Below are positions 51,625 through 60,903 of a stretch of 64,000 bases of DNA, one piece after another. This DNA comes from JAFAXA01 sp963777325. GTDB lineage: Bacteria > Pseudomonadota > Alphaproteobacteria > Acetobacterales > Acetobacteraceae. The notes beneath the pieces were generated by a model. That model saw only the letters and a program-made list of their open reading frames with translations, was not told where the DNA came from and made no database searches. The position numbers were made by a program, and so were the translations under genes. The number at the start of each line of letters is the position of its first letter. Positions within the stretch are counted from its first letter, which is position 1. The stretch is taken from NCBI GenBank assembly GCA_963777325.1, contig CAVZQE010000006.1:86850-150849 (forward strand), read 5' to 3'.

Positions 51625-53397
51625 CTAGTGCGCGAGCGCCTGACTGCGCACCAGACGGGCGTAGAGGCCGTCCTGCTCCAGCAAATCCGCATGCGTGCCA
51701 TGCTCGACCGCCGCACCCTCCGCCATGGCGACGACGAGGTCCGCGTCCCGGACGGTCGAGAGCCGGTGGGCCACGACGATCGTGGTGCGGCCCTGGCGCA
51801 GCCGGGCGAGCGCCCCCTGCACCGCCGCTTCGCTCTCGGCATCGAGTGCGCTGGTCGCCTCGTCCAGCAGCAGGATGCGGGGATTGCGCAGCAGCGCGCG
51901 TGCAAGCGTCACCCGCTGGCGCTGACCGCCCGACAGGCGCTGCCCGCCGGGGCCGACGCGGGTTTCGTACCCCTCCGGCAAGGCGGCGATGAACTCCGCG
52001 GCGGCGGCGGCCTCGGCCGCGCACTCGACCTCGACGCGATCCGCACCAGGCCGGCCCATGCGGATGTTCGCGTCCACGGTGTCGTCGAACAACAGCGTGT
52101 CCTGGCCGACATAGGCGATGGCGTCGCGCAGGCTCGCGAGCGTGACCGACCGGACATCCGCGCCGTCCACGAGCACCGCCCCGGCCGAGACGTCCTGCAG
52201 GCGCGGGATGAGCGCCAGCGCCGTCGACTTGCCCGCGCCCGAGGGGCCGACCAGCGCGACCGTCGTACCCGGGACCGCCTCGAAGCTGAGGCCATTCAGG
52301 CCGAGGCGACCGTCGGGATAGGCGAAGGCCACGTCCCGGAAGGCGACATGGCCCCTACCCGCTGGCAGCGTCATGGCATCGGGCGCGTCCAGGATGCGCG
52401 GCTCCTCGTCCATGATTGCGAACACCCGGACGAGGCCGGCGAGGCCCTCCTGGATCGCGGCGTTCAGCGAGCCGAGCGCCCGCAGCGGGCGGGAGAGGAT
52501 CAGCAGGGCGGCGACGAAGCCCGTGAAATTGCCGATCGTGCTGACGCCGATGGCGGCCCGCCAGCCCGAGAAGCCGATCACCGCCGCGACCGCCGCGCCG
52601 CCCAGCACTTCGAGCACCGGATCGACGCGGGCGCGGCTGCGGGTCATGCGGAGAAGCGCGCGGTAGAGCTGATTGAAGGCGTGCTCGGCCCGGCCCGTCT
52701 CGGCCTCCTCGAGCCGGTACGCCCGTACCGTGCGGGCCTGGGCGAAGCTCTCGTTCAGGAGCGCCGCCGTCTCCCCCATCCGCTCCTGCATGCCGCCGGA
52801 CGCGCGCCGCACCCGCTTGCCGATGCGCTGGATCGGCACGGCGGCGAGCGGGTAGAGGGCGGCGGCGATCAGGCTGAGCAGCCAGTCGAGGTAGAGCATC
52901 GAGCCGACGAGCCCGACCACCGTGATCGCGTCGGCGATGCCGTTGACGGCCCGGGTCAGCGCCTCGCGGATGATGGTCGCGTCGGTCGTGAACCGGGCGG
53001 CGAGCTGGGCCGGGGCCTCGCGCTCCAGGCGCGCGACATCCGTGCGCACCAGATGCGCGAACATCCGCCCTTGCAGCTCCTCGATGACCAGCAGCACCAC
53101 CTGCTGCACCTGCACGTTCTGGAAATACTGCGCCGCCGCCTTGATCGAGGTCACGATAAGGACGATGACCGGGATCTGGTAGAGGATGCGCGGGTCGCGC
53201 TGCGTGAACATCGAGAAGGCACGGTCGATCACCACCGGGTAGATCGCGGTCGTGCCGGCCATCACCAGCGTCAGCAGCAGCACCCCGAGCAGGCGGCCCT
53301 TGTGATGCCGGATATGCTCCCGCCACAGCCGGAAGAGCAGGGCACGCGAGGATTCGTGCTTTTCGAGCAGCGCGGAGCCGGAGGGAATGGCGTCCAT
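51625..53397 (-). CDS. ABC exporter (fused membrane and ATPase domains, MsbA-like)
   Basis: This is an intact half-transporter of 590 residues. Six membrane helices lie in residues about 30-320 (for example LLGVLLLTLVMAGTTAIYPV). The ATPase domain has Walker A ALVGPSGAGKSTALALI, signature GGQRLSGGQRQRVTLARALL, Walker B RILLLDEATSALDAESEAA and the H-loop TIVVAHRLSTVRDADLVV. It forms a homodimer in the inner membrane and may export lipid A-like lipids or drugs. It sits between emrA and the cca operon on the same strand. Confidence 0.95.
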   Translation of the reverse strand: MDAIPSGSALLEKHESSRALLFRLWREHIRHHKGRLLGVLLLTLVMAGTTAIYPVVIDRAFSMFTQRDPRILYQIPVIVLIVTSIKAAAQYFQNVQVQQVVLLVIEELQGRMFAHLVRTDVARLEREAPAQLAARFTTDATIIREALTRAVNGIADAITVVGLVGSMLYLDWLLSLIAAALYPLAAVPIQRIGKRVRRASGGMQERMGETAALLNESFAQARTVRAYRLEEAETGRAEHAFNQLYRALLRMTRSRARVDPVLEVLGGAAVAAVIGFSGWRAAIGVSTIGNFTGFVAALLILSRPLRALGSLNAAIQEGLAGLVRVFAIMDEEPRILDAPDAMTLPAGRGHVAFRDVAFAYPDGRLGLNGLSFEAVPGTTVALVGPSGAGKSTALALIPRLQDVSAGAVLVDGADVRSVTLASLRDAIAYVGQDTLLFDDTVDANIRMGRPGADRVEVECAAEAAAAAEFIAALPEGYETRVGPGGQRLSGGQRQRVTLARALLRNPRILLLDEATSALDAESEAAVQGALARLRQGRTTIVVAHRLSTVRDADLVVAMAEGAAVEHGTHADLLEQDGLYARLVRSQALAH

Positions 53398-53409
53398 CCG
53401 CCGCGTGTA

Positions 53410-54603
53410 TCAGCCGCGCGCCCGCCTCGCCAGTTCCGCCCGGCACGCCGCCGCGTCCGCGACGCACCCTCCCTTCAGCCACCAGCCCCGCACCTCCCGC
53501 AGCAGGGCGCCGACGCGCGGCCCCGGCGCGAGGCCGAGCGCCAGCACGTCTCTGCCCTCAAGCGGGAACACCGGCCGGGGCATGGAAGTGATCCGGGCAC
53601 GGAGCGCCGCCCAGAGAGGATCGCCCCCGCCCGCGAGCCATGCCCGGTCGATCAGCACGTCCGAGGGTTCGTCGGCCAGCATGCGGCGCAGGGCCGCGTC
53701 GTCATCGGCGGGGTCCGGGACGGGCGGCCGCTTCAGGAGCGCGAGCCGTTCCCGCTCCGCGCCGGAGAGACGCAGGCGGTCGGCGAACGCCTCCGGATCG
53801 CCCGCGAGCAGGGCGGCCAGCCGCAGCAGCGGGTCGGCGGGAGCGCGCGCGGCCAGCAAGCGCCGGAGCGATGCGACGTCGAACCCCTCCGGGACCACCC
53901 GCGCCAGCACGCCCGTCTCCTGCATGAGCGCGATCGCAGCGCCGGGGTCCGGCGCGGCCAGGATGCGCAGCAGCTCGCTCCAGACGCGCTCGGGCGACAG
54001 CCGCCCGAGTTCCGGCGCGGCCGCTTGCAGCGCGGCCCGGGTCGCCGGGTCGGGCGGGCTGACGCCGTAGCGCGCGGCGAAGCGGAAGAAGCGCAGGATC
54101 CGGAGATAGTCCTCGGCGATCCTGGCTGCGGGATCGCCGACGAAGCGGACCCGCCCGGCCCGGAGGTCGGCGATGCCGCCGAAATAGTCGAACACGGACC
54201 CGTCTTGCGTCATCGACAGGGCGTTGATCGTGAAGTCCCGCCGCGCCGCGTCGGCCCGCCAGTCCGCCGTGAAGGCGACGCGGGCGTGCCGCCCGTCCGT
54301 CTCGACGTCGCGCCGCAGCGTCGTGATCTCGAAGCCGCGCCCGTCCACGACGGCGGTGACGGTGCCGTGGTCGAGGCCGGTCGGAACCGCCCGGACGCCG
54401 GCGCGGCCGAGCGCCGCGATCACCGCCTGCGGCTCGGCCGGCGTCGCAAGATCGACATCCGCGACGGCCCGCAAGCTGAGCGCGTCCCGGACCGCCCCGC
54501 CGACGATCCGGGCGTCCGGGACGGCGGCCAAAACCGACGCGAGCCCCGGATCGTGGAGGAAGGCGGGCCTGGTCTGGAGGCGGAGCGCCGCCCGCTCCGT
54601 CAC
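53410..54603 (-). CDS. cca: CCA-adding enzyme / poly(A) polymerase-type nucleotidyltransferase
   Basis: This is an intact class II nucleotidyltransferase of 397 residues. The head domain has ARIVGGAVRDALSLRAVADV followed by DLATPAEP (catalytic Asp pair) and ADAARRDFTINALSMTQDG. RNA- and ATP-binding parts are RIAEDYLRILRFFRFAARYG and LSPERVWSELLRILA. It repairs or adds 3' CCA ends on tRNA. The GTG start (54603) overlaps the DUF6111 stop. Since all tRNAs here encode CCA, repair is the likelier role. Confidence 0.93.
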   Translation of the reverse strand: MTERAALRLQTRPAFLHDPGLASVLAAVPDARIVGGAVRDALSLRAVADVDLATPAEPQAVIAALGRAGVRAVPTGLDHGTVTAVVDGRGFEITTLRRDVETDGRHARVAFTADWRADAARRDFTINALSMTQDGSVFDYFGGIADLRAGRVRFVGDPAARIAEDYLRILRFFRFAARYGVSPPDPATRAALQAAAPELGRLSPERVWSELLRILAAPDPGAAIALMQETGVLARVVPEGFDVASLRRLLAARAPADPLLRLAALLAGDPEAFADRLRLSGAERERLALLKRPPVPDPADDDAALRRMLADEPSDVLIDRAWLAGGGDPLWAALRARITSMPRPVFPLEGRDVLALGLAPGPRVGALLREVRGWWLKGGCVADAAACRAELARRARG

Positions 54604-54848
54604 GGCCGGCCCGCGCCGTGGCCGGGCACGATGCTCCCGTTCTCGATGCGGGCCGGCACGTAGCGCTCCGGCCCGGTCAGCGCGTTCTGGCGGGAGAACC
54701 CGACCAGGGCCACGATGAGCACGACCAGCGCCAGGCCCGTGAACGCGAGCACGAGCGTGGATGGCCCGCCCCGCGCCGCCGTGAAGCGCCACAGTGCAAA
54801 GGCGGCGAACGGGGCCAGGAACATCGCGATTTCGGCGAAGCGCAGCAT
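54600..54848 (-). CDS. DUF6111 small membrane protein
   Basis: This intact protein of 82 residues has two membrane helices (EIAMFLAPFAAFALWRF and LVLAFTGLALVVLIVALVGF) and a conserved C-terminal region, ALTGPERYVPARIENGSIVP. The family is common in alphaproteobacterial cca-nudix operons; function is unknown. Start ATG 54848, four bases from the upstream nudix gene. Confidence 0.85.
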   Translation of the reverse strand: MLRFAEIAMFLAPFAAFALWRFTAARGGPSTLVLAFTGLALVVLIVALVGFSRQNALTGPERYVPARIENGSIVPGHGAGRP

Positions 54849-54852
54849 CGGC

Positions 54853-55500
54853 CTAGTCCGTATCGCGCAGGATCTGCGCCAGACGCACGAGGATCGCGGC
54901 GGTCGCGCCCCAGATATAGTGATCGGGATGCGGCCACACCCAGAACTCCCGCAGTCGGCCGCGAAAGAACGCCTGCTTGCGCAGAGGCGCGTCCCGGTCG
55001 AGCAGGACCGCGAGCGGCAGGTCGAGAACCGCATCGACCTCATCCGGCGAGGGCGAGAGCGGCAGGCCCGGAGGAACGAGGCCGAGCACCGGCGTGATCC
55101 TGTAGCCCGTGCCGGTGACGTAGTCCGGCAGCCGGCCCGCGAGTTCGACCCGCTCGGGATCGAGCGCGACCTCCTCCCTCGCCTCCCGCAGCGCCGCGGC
55201 TTCGGGGCTGGCGTCGCCGGGATCGATGCGGCCGCCGGGGAAGCTGACCTGCCCGGCATGCGCCTTCAGCCGTTCGTGGCGCTTGGTCAGCAGGACGCCG
55301 GGAGCCGGGCCGAGAATGATCGGGACGAGCACCGCCGCGCGGATCAGGTCACGATCGGCGAGGTCGGTCGCGTCCAGGGACTGCGCTTCGGCCGCGATGA
55401 CGGTCGGCGGCAAGGGCTGGTCGAAGAACTCGGCTTGTGTATCGGGCCGAGAGCTTGCGGCACGCCGGGCCAGTCGGCCCCGAAGGGCATTCGCATCCAC
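54853..55500 (-). CDS. Nudix hydrolase, CoA pyrophosphatase type
   Basis: This is an intact protein of 215 residues. The CoA-type motif LLTKRHERLKAHAGQVSFPG precedes the Nudix box GGRIDPGDASPEAAALREAR with EEVAL, which supplies the metal-binding Glu residues. The C-terminus is YIWGATAAILVRLAQILRD. Related enzymes split coenzyme A into phosphopantetheine and ADP. Part of the cca/DUF6111/DUF1285 operon. Confidence 0.92.
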   Translation of the reverse strand: MDANALRGRLARRAASSRPDTQAEFFDQPLPPTVIAAEAQSLDATDLADRDLIRAAVLVPIILGPAPGVLLTKRHERLKAHAGQVSFPGGRIDPGDASPEAAALREAREEVALDPERVELAGRLPDYVTGTGYRITPVLGLVPPGLPLSPSPDEVDAVLDLPLAVLLDRDAPLRKQAFFRGRLREFWVWPHPDHYIWGATAAILVRLAQILRDTD

Positions 55501-55524
55501 GGGCCGGAGAGTAGCGCCCGCCGG

Positions 55525-56145
55525 CTACTCGCCGCCAGCCGGCATTTCCCCCAAGGGAAAGAACCGGCCCTGGCTCCAGACGCCGAGCATGCGCCGACAG
55601 CCCACCCATTCGGGCACGGCGAGGGCGACCAGTTCGTAATAGACGGCGCGGCCGATCCGGGCCTCGACCGCCGCCGGGCCGCGCCCGTCGCGAATGTGGA
55701 TGTAGGGAGTGGGCTCGCACGTGCAGGGGGCGTGCGTGACCCGGATCGGATGGGCGGGGCCGGCGGTCACCACCTCGTCCACATTGGTGCGGAAGGACAG
55801 CACCTGCTGGCAACCGTCCCCCGTCCAATCCAGTTCGACCGCGACGAACGGCGCGTCCTCGACCTCGATCCGCCCGCGTTCCGCCGGGGTCTCCAGCACG
55901 TAAGAGCCGTCCGCCTCGCGCTTCAGCACGCTCGCGAACAGGCACACCAGTTCCTTGCGGCCGATCGGACTGCCACGGTACAGCCAGGTGCCGCAGCGCT
56001 TGATCAGGAAGGGCAGCGCCCCGCAATCGACCGGCGCGCGCTTGCGGACCGAGCTTGCCGGGGGGGGGGCGGCTTTCGCGAACTGGGTTGGGATGCCGCG
56101 TGCGGATGCCGGGCCGCTCTGCGGTGTCACCAGTTCAGTCCGCAT
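55525..56145 (-). CDS. DUF1285 protein
   Basis: This protein of 206 residues heads the operon. The conserved part starts at ALPFLIKRCGTWLYRGSPIG and continues with ELDWTGDGCQQVLSFRTNVD and YIHIRDGRGPAAVEARIGRA. The first 40 residues are a variable Ala/Pro-rich extension that contains a run of ten C residues in the coding strand (56060-56069). A start nearer the conserved part cannot be excluded. Function unknown. Confidence 0.88.
   Translation of the reverse strand: MRTELVTPQSGPASARGIPTQFAKAAPPPASSVRKRAPVDCGALPFLIKRCGTWLYRGSPIGRKELVCLFASVLKREADGSYVLETPAERGRIEVEDAPFVAVELDWTGDGCQQVLSFRTNVDEVVTAGPAHPIRVTHAPCTCEPTPYIHIRDGRGPAAVEARIGRAVYYELVALAVPEWVGCRRMLGVWSQGRFFPLGEMPAGGE
56060..56069. repeat. 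Run of ten G (ten C in the DUF1285 coding strand)
   Basis: This homopolymer lies in the variable N-terminal part of DUF1285 and codes for Pro-Pro-Pro. Such runs slip easily in replication and in sequencing. The present length keeps the frame open. Confidence 0.9.
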
Positions 56146-56300
56146 CTTTTGTCCTTTGCTGTCTTTGCCCCGCTGCGTTCACGACTATGTCCCGACGCAT
56201 CGTGGTTCTTCCGTATTGGGGGCCGATATAGGTAGCATCCCCCCGCCCGTTTAAGTGGCGAGAGCGCCTGAACGGTCAAAACGCAAAGGCAGGAGCCTCA

Positions 56301-57347
56301 ATGACGGCCAGTATGGCCCCAATGCCGCATGGCATCACGCCGACCCCGCATCCGTTCGCCGGCCAGGCGGACGCAAGGGCGCTGCTCGACGACATCGAGG
56401 CCTTGGGCGAACGGCTGCGCGCGGTGCGCGCGGCGATCGGCCGCCTCATCTTCGGCCAGCAGGACGTCGTCGACCAGGCGCTGATTACCCTTCTCTCGGG
56501 CGGCCACATGCTGCTGGTCGGCGTGCCGGGTCTCGGCAAGAGCCGGCTGGTCGAGACGCTCGGGGTCGTGCTCGGCCTCGCGACCAAGCGCGTGCAGTTC
56601 ACCCCGGACCTGATGCCGGCCGACATTCTGGGGAGCGAGGTGTTGGATGAGACGGAGGGCAAGCGCGCCTTCCGCTTCCTGCCCGGCCCGGTGTTCTGCC
56701 AGTTGCTGATGGCGGACGAGATCAACCGCGCGAGCCCGCGCACGCAATCGGCGCTGCTGCAGGCGATGCAGGAGCAGCGGGTCGCGGTCGCGGGCGTCGA
56801 GCACAAGCTGCCGCAGCCCTTCCATGTGCTCGCGACCCAAAACCCGATCGAGCAGGAGGGCACGTACCCGCTGCCGGAAGCCCAGCTCGATCGCTTCCTG
56901 CTCGAAATCGCCATCTCCTATCCGGACCTCGCCGCCGAACGGACGATGCTGCTCGCCACCACCGGCAGCGCCGACGCGCGCCCGGTGCAGGCGATGACGG
57001 CGCAGGAACTCGCTTCCGCCCAGGCGCTGATCCGCCGGGTGCCGGTCGGCGAGAGCGTGGTCGATGCGATCCTGGCCCTGGTCCGGGGCGGCCGGCCTGA
57101 AACGGCCGGGGACGAGTTCGTGCGCCAATCTCTCGCCTGGGGGCCGGGGCCGCGTGCGGCGCAGGCGCTGATGCTCGCGACGCGGGCGCGCGCCCTGCTG
57201 GACGGGCGGCTCGCGCCCAGCATCGACGATGTCGCGTCCCTCGCCCGGCCCGTGCTGCGGCATCGCATGGCGCTGAACTTCTCGGCCCGGGCCGACGGCG
57301 TGCAGCTCGGTCAGGTGATCGAGCGGATGGTCGAGCGGCTTGGCTGA
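56301..57347 (+). CDS. MoxR-family AAA+ ATPase
   Basis: MoxR proteins act as chaperones with VWA-domain partners. This intact protein of 348 residues has Walker A MLLVGVPGLGKSRLVETLGV, Walker B CQLLMADEINRASPRTQSAL, sensor FHVLATQNPIEQEGTYPLPE and the arginine-finger region AQLDRFLLEIAISYPDLAAE. ATG 56301 follows GGCAGGAG. It is the first gene of a four-gene operon with DUF58 and BatA-like proteins. Confidence 0.95.
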   Translation: MTASMAPMPHGITPTPHPFAGQADARALLDDIEALGERLRAVRAAIGRLIFGQQDVVDQALITLLSGGHMLLVGVPGLGKSRLVETLGVVLGLATKRVQFTPDLMPADILGSEVLDETEGKRAFRFLPGPVFCQLLMADEINRASPRTQSALLQAMQEQRVAVAGVEHKLPQPFHVLATQNPIEQEGTYPLPEAQLDRFLLEIAISYPDLAAERTMLLATTGSADARPVQAMTAQELASAQALIRRVPVGESVVDAILALVRGGRPETAGDEFVRQSLAWGPGPRAAQALMLATRARALLDGRLAPSIDDVASLARPVLRHRMALNFSARADGVQLGQVIERMVERLG

Positions 57348-58218
57348 GGGCATCGCCCTCGCCCGGCGTGCCGAAGCGCTGGGCGCGCGCCTTCCGCCGC
57401 TGCTGGTCGCGGCCGAGAGGGTGGCGGCGACGGTCGCGCAGGGCGTGCATGGACGGCGGCGGGTCGGCCAGGGCGAGAGCTTCTGGCAGTTCCGGCCCTT
57501 CGTCGCCGGCGATGCGAGCAGCCGGATCGACTGGCGGCAATCCGCGAAATCCGATCGCGTCTTCATCCGCGAGACCGAATGGGAGGCGGCGCAGACGGTC
57601 GCGCTCTGGCGGGATGCCTCCGCCTCCATGCATTGGCGCTCCCGCGGCGCCACGACCGAGAAGGTGCAGCGGGCCAGCCTGCTGCTCCTGGCGCTCGCGT
57701 CATTGCTGCTGCGCGGCGGCGAGCGCGTGCTGCCGATCGGCGGCGCAGGGGCCGGAACGCGGCCGCTGGCCGGGCGCGTGGGGCTGGACCGGCTGGCGCT
57801 GATCCTCGCCGGGGAGGACGCGGACGGAGCCGGGCTTCCGCCCACGACCGAGGTGCCGCGCCACGCCCGCGTCGTGCTGTTCGGGGACTTCCTCACGCCG
57901 CTGGAGCGCGTGCGCGAGACGCTTGGACGCATGGCGGCGGTGCCCGCAGGCGGCCATCTGGTGCAGATCCTCGACCCGGCCGAGGCGGCGCTGCCGTTCC
58001 GGGGGCGGGTCCGGTTCATCGGTCTGGAACAGGACGGGGAGACGCTGGTGCCGCGCGCCGAAAACGTGCGCGACGCCTACGGCCAGCGGCTGTCCGATCA
58101 TCAGGCGGGTCTGGCCGCGATCGCCGCCGCCGCCGGGTTCACGTTCGGCGTGCATCGCACCGATCACCCGCCCGAAGCCGCGCTGCTCGGCCTGTACACG
58201 GCCCTGGCGGCACGGTGA
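57340..58218 (+). CDS. DUF58 protein
   Basis: This is an intact protein of 292 residues. The DUF58 signature is QGESFWQFRPFVAGDASSRI followed by DWRQSAKSDRVFIRETEWEA. The rest resembles a degenerate VWA domain (TVALWRDASASMHWRS; LLLRGGERVLPIGGAG; HARVVLFGDFLTPLERV). The TTG start (57340) overlaps the MoxR stop, and the stop overlaps the next GTG, so all are translationally coupled. Confidence 0.93.
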   Translation: MAEGIALARRAEALGARLPPLLVAAERVAATVAQGVHGRRRVGQGESFWQFRPFVAGDASSRIDWRQSAKSDRVFIRETEWEAAQTVALWRDASASMHWRSRGATTEKVQRASLLLLALASLLLRGGERVLPIGGAGAGTRPLAGRVGLDRLALILAGEDADGAGLPPTTEVPRHARVVLFGDFLTPLERVRETLGRMAAVPAGGHLVQILDPAEAALPFRGRVRFIGLEQDGETLVPRAENVRDAYGQRLSDHQAGLAAIAAAAGFTFGVHRTDHPPEAALLGLYTALAAR

Positions 58219-60890
58219 TCTTCGTTGCCCCTTGGGTTCTGGTCGCGCTGGCGGGCCTGCCGGTGCTCTGGTGGCTGCTGCGCGTCATGCCTCCGGCGCC
58301 GAGGCGCGAGAGCTTCCCGGCGATTCGGCTGCTCAGCGGCCTCGACGCGGTCGAGGAGACCGCCGCTCGCACGCCCTGGTGGCTGCTGGCGCTGCGCATC
58401 GCCGCGGCCGGGCTGGTGATCCTGGCGCTCGCCCGGCCGGTGCTGGACGCAGGCGGCCAGTTCGCGGGCGCCGGCCCCCTGCTGCTCGTCCTCGACAATG
58501 GCTGGGCCTCGGCGGCCGACTGGAACCACCGCGTCCAGGCCGCCGACGCGGTGCTTGATCGGGCGGAACGCACCGGCCGCAAGGTCGCCCTGCTCGCCAC
58601 CGCCGCCGACGGCACGGGCGCCGCGCCGTCCGTCAGCGCCGCCATTCCGCCGGCCGATCTGCGCGCCCGCCTCGCGGCGCTGCGGCCCCGCCCGTGGCCG
58701 CCCGATCGCACCGCCGCTGCATCGGCGCTCCGGGTGTGGCGCGCGGATGGCAGCGCCGTCGTCTACGTCGCGGACGGGCTGACCGACGGCGGCGCGTTCG
58801 CTCCGTTCGCGGACGCGCTTGCCGCGAGCGGCCCCGTGACGGTGCTCGTCGGCGACACAGCGCCGGTCCGCCTGCTGCTGCCGCCCCGGCCGGAGGCGGA
58901 CCGGCTGGTCGCGCGCGTGGCGCAGTTGCCCGTGCCGGTGCCCACCGAGGCGGCCGTGCTGGCGCAGAGCGGCGACGGGCGCACGCTCGCCCGCGCCACC
59001 GTCAAGCTTCCGGCGGGTGCGTCCGAGGGCGACGCGGCGGTCGCGCTGCCGCTCGAATTGCGCAACCGGCTGGCCCGGCTGGTGCTGGACGGCGCACCGT
59101 CCGCCGCCTCGGTTCTGCTGCTGGACGAGGGCCTGCGGCGAAGGCCCGTGGGTCTTGCGGCGGGCGAGGCGATCTCGGCGGACGCGCCGCTGACCGGCGA
59201 ACTCTATTACCTCGAGCGGGCGCTCGGGCCGTTCACGGAGGTCCGGGAAGGCGATCCGCGGACCTTGCTGAAGCGCGCTCTCTCGGTCCTGGTGCTGGCG
59301 GACCGGCCGCTGCCGCCCGGAGAGGAGCGGGACGCCATCGACGCCTGGGTGAAAAAGGGCGGCCTGCTCGTGCGCTTCGCCGGACCGCGCACCGCGAACG
59401 CGGCACTCGATGAGGGCGATCCGCTGCTGCCGGTCAAGCTGCTGGGCGGCGACCGCCAGCTCGGGGGCGCGCTGTCCTGGGGCAAGCCCGCGACGGTCGC
59501 CGCCTTCCCGCCCGGCTCGCCGTTCGCGGGCCTGCGCGTGCCGGACGAGGTGCGGGTCAGCCGGCAGGTGCTGGCAACGCCCTCGGCCGAACTCCAGAGC
59601 CAGACCTGGGCGGCGCTCGCCGACGGGACGCCGCTGGTCACGGAAGCGGCGCGCGGGTCGGGGCGGGTCGTGCTGTTCCACACCACCGCGAATGCCGACT
59701 GGTCCAACCTCGCGCTGTCCGGTCTGTTCATCGACATGCTCCGCCGCCTCGTGCGGCTCTCGGCCGGCGTCGCGGGGAGTGCGGGCAACACGCCCCTGGC
59801 TCCCGCCGAAACGCTCGACGCATTCGGGGTGCTGTCCCCTCCTCCCGCCTCCGCCATCCCTCTCGCGGCGAATGCGTTCGCGACCACCCAGGTTTCGCCC
59901 CGCCACCCGCCGGGCCTCTACGGACCGCCGACGAACCGCCAAGCGCTCAATCTCGCGACCGCGCTGCCGAAGCTGACACAAGCCCCCCCGATCGCGGGCG
60001 CGCGGGTGGAGACGCTCGGCTCCGCCGCTTCGGAACGGGCGCTCGGGCCGTGGCTGCTCGCCTCCGCCATCGCCCTGCTGGTGATCGACCTCGCCCTCTC
60101 GCTCGGCATCCGTGGCGTGCTGCGCCGGCCGGCGGCGGCGGGTGTCGCGGTCGCGCTCGTGCTGCTCGCGTCCGGGCCGGCGCGGGCGACGACGCTCGAG
60201 ACCGGCCGCCCGCCCGCGCTCGCGACCCGGCTCGGATACATCGTGACGGGCGACGAGCAGATTGACGGGATCTCCCGGGCGGGGCTCGAAGGCTTGTCCG
60301 ACTACATGAACCGGCGCACCTCGGCGACGCTCGTCGAGCCGGACGCGGTGACGCCGGGGCGCGACGATCTCAGCTTCTATCCGCTGCTGTACTGGCCCAT
60401 CGCCCAAGGAGCGCAGCCGCTGCCGGCGGACGCGGCGGCGGCGCTGAACGAATACATGGCGCGGGGCGGCATCATCCTGATCGACACGCGGGATGGCGAC
60501 AGCGGCGGCGGCGACACGCTGGCGCGCGCGGCGCGGGGCCTCTCGATCCCGGCCCTGGCCCCGCTCACGACCGAGCATGTGCTGGCCCGGAGTTTCTACC
60601 TGCTGCAGGATTTCCCCGGGCGATACGCGGGCAATCCGGTCTGGGTGCAGCGCGACCAGGACCGCGCCAATGACAGCGTGAGCCCGGTCATCATCGGCAG
60701 CAACGACTGGGCCGCCGCCTGGGCCGTCGATGCCGCCGGGCAGAACCCGTATGCCGTCATCCCCGGCGGCGCCCGGCAGCGCACGCTCGCCTACCGCTTC
60801 GGCACCAACGTCGTGATGTACGCGCTGACCGGCAACTACAAGGGCGACCAGGTGCACGTGCCGGCGATCCTGGAGCGGTTGGGCCAGTGA
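58215..60890 (+). CDS. BatA-like / DUF4159 membrane protein
   Basis: This is an intact protein of 891 residues. The N-terminal 80 residues match the BatA (aerotolerance) domain, with two helices (FVAPWVLVALAGLPVLWWLL; WWLLALRIAAAGLVILALAR). A VWA-like region follows (GAGPLLLVLDNGWASAADWN). Two further helices lie near residue 615-650. The C-terminal 200 residues are DUF4159: LGYIVTGDEQIDGISRAGLE, GGIILIDTRDGDSGGGDTL and FGTNVVMYALTGNYKGDQVH. The GTG start overlaps the DUF58 stop. Confidence 0.93.
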   Translation: MIFVAPWVLVALAGLPVLWWLLRVMPPAPRRESFPAIRLLSGLDAVEETAARTPWWLLALRIAAAGLVILALARPVLDAGGQFAGAGPLLLVLDNGWASAADWNHRVQAADAVLDRAERTGRKVALLATAADGTGAAPSVSAAIPPADLRARLAALRPRPWPPDRTAAASALRVWRADGSAVVYVADGLTDGGAFAPFADALAASGPVTVLVGDTAPVRLLLPPRPEADRLVARVAQLPVPVPTEAAVLAQSGDGRTLARATVKLPAGASEGDAAVALPLELRNRLARLVLDGAPSAASVLLLDEGLRRRPVGLAAGEAISADAPLTGELYYLERALGPFTEVREGDPRTLLKRALSVLVLADRPLPPGEERDAIDAWVKKGGLLVRFAGPRTANAALDEGDPLLPVKLLGGDRQLGGALSWGKPATVAAFPPGSPFAGLRVPDEVRVSRQVLATPSAELQSQTWAALADGTPLVTEAARGSGRVVLFHTTANADWSNLALSGLFIDMLRRLVRLSAGVAGSAGNTPLAPAETLDAFGVLSPPPASAIPLAANAFATTQVSPRHPPGLYGPPTNRQALNLATALPKLTQAPPIAGARVETLGSAASERALGPWLLASAIALLVIDLALSLGIRGVLRRPAAAGVAVALVLLASGPARATTLETGRPPALATRLGYIVTGDEQIDGISRAGLEGLSDYMNRRTSATLVEPDAVTPGRDDLSFYPLLYWPIAQGAQPLPADAAAALNEYMARGGIILIDTRDGDSGGGDTLARAARGLSIPALAPLTTEHVLARSFYLLQDFPGRYAGNPVWVQRDQDRANDSVSPVIIGSNDWAAAWAVDAAGQNPYAVIPGGARQRTLAYRFGTNVVMYALTGNYKGDQVHVPAILERLGQ

Positions 60891-60903
60891 GAGGGCGCAG
60901 GTG

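Noticed and set aside
51628..54663. A plus-strand open frame of about 1,000 codons opposite the ABC exporter and cca genes
   Set aside because: It is a shadow of the GC-rich codon pattern; the minus-strand genes carry full sets of conserved motifs.
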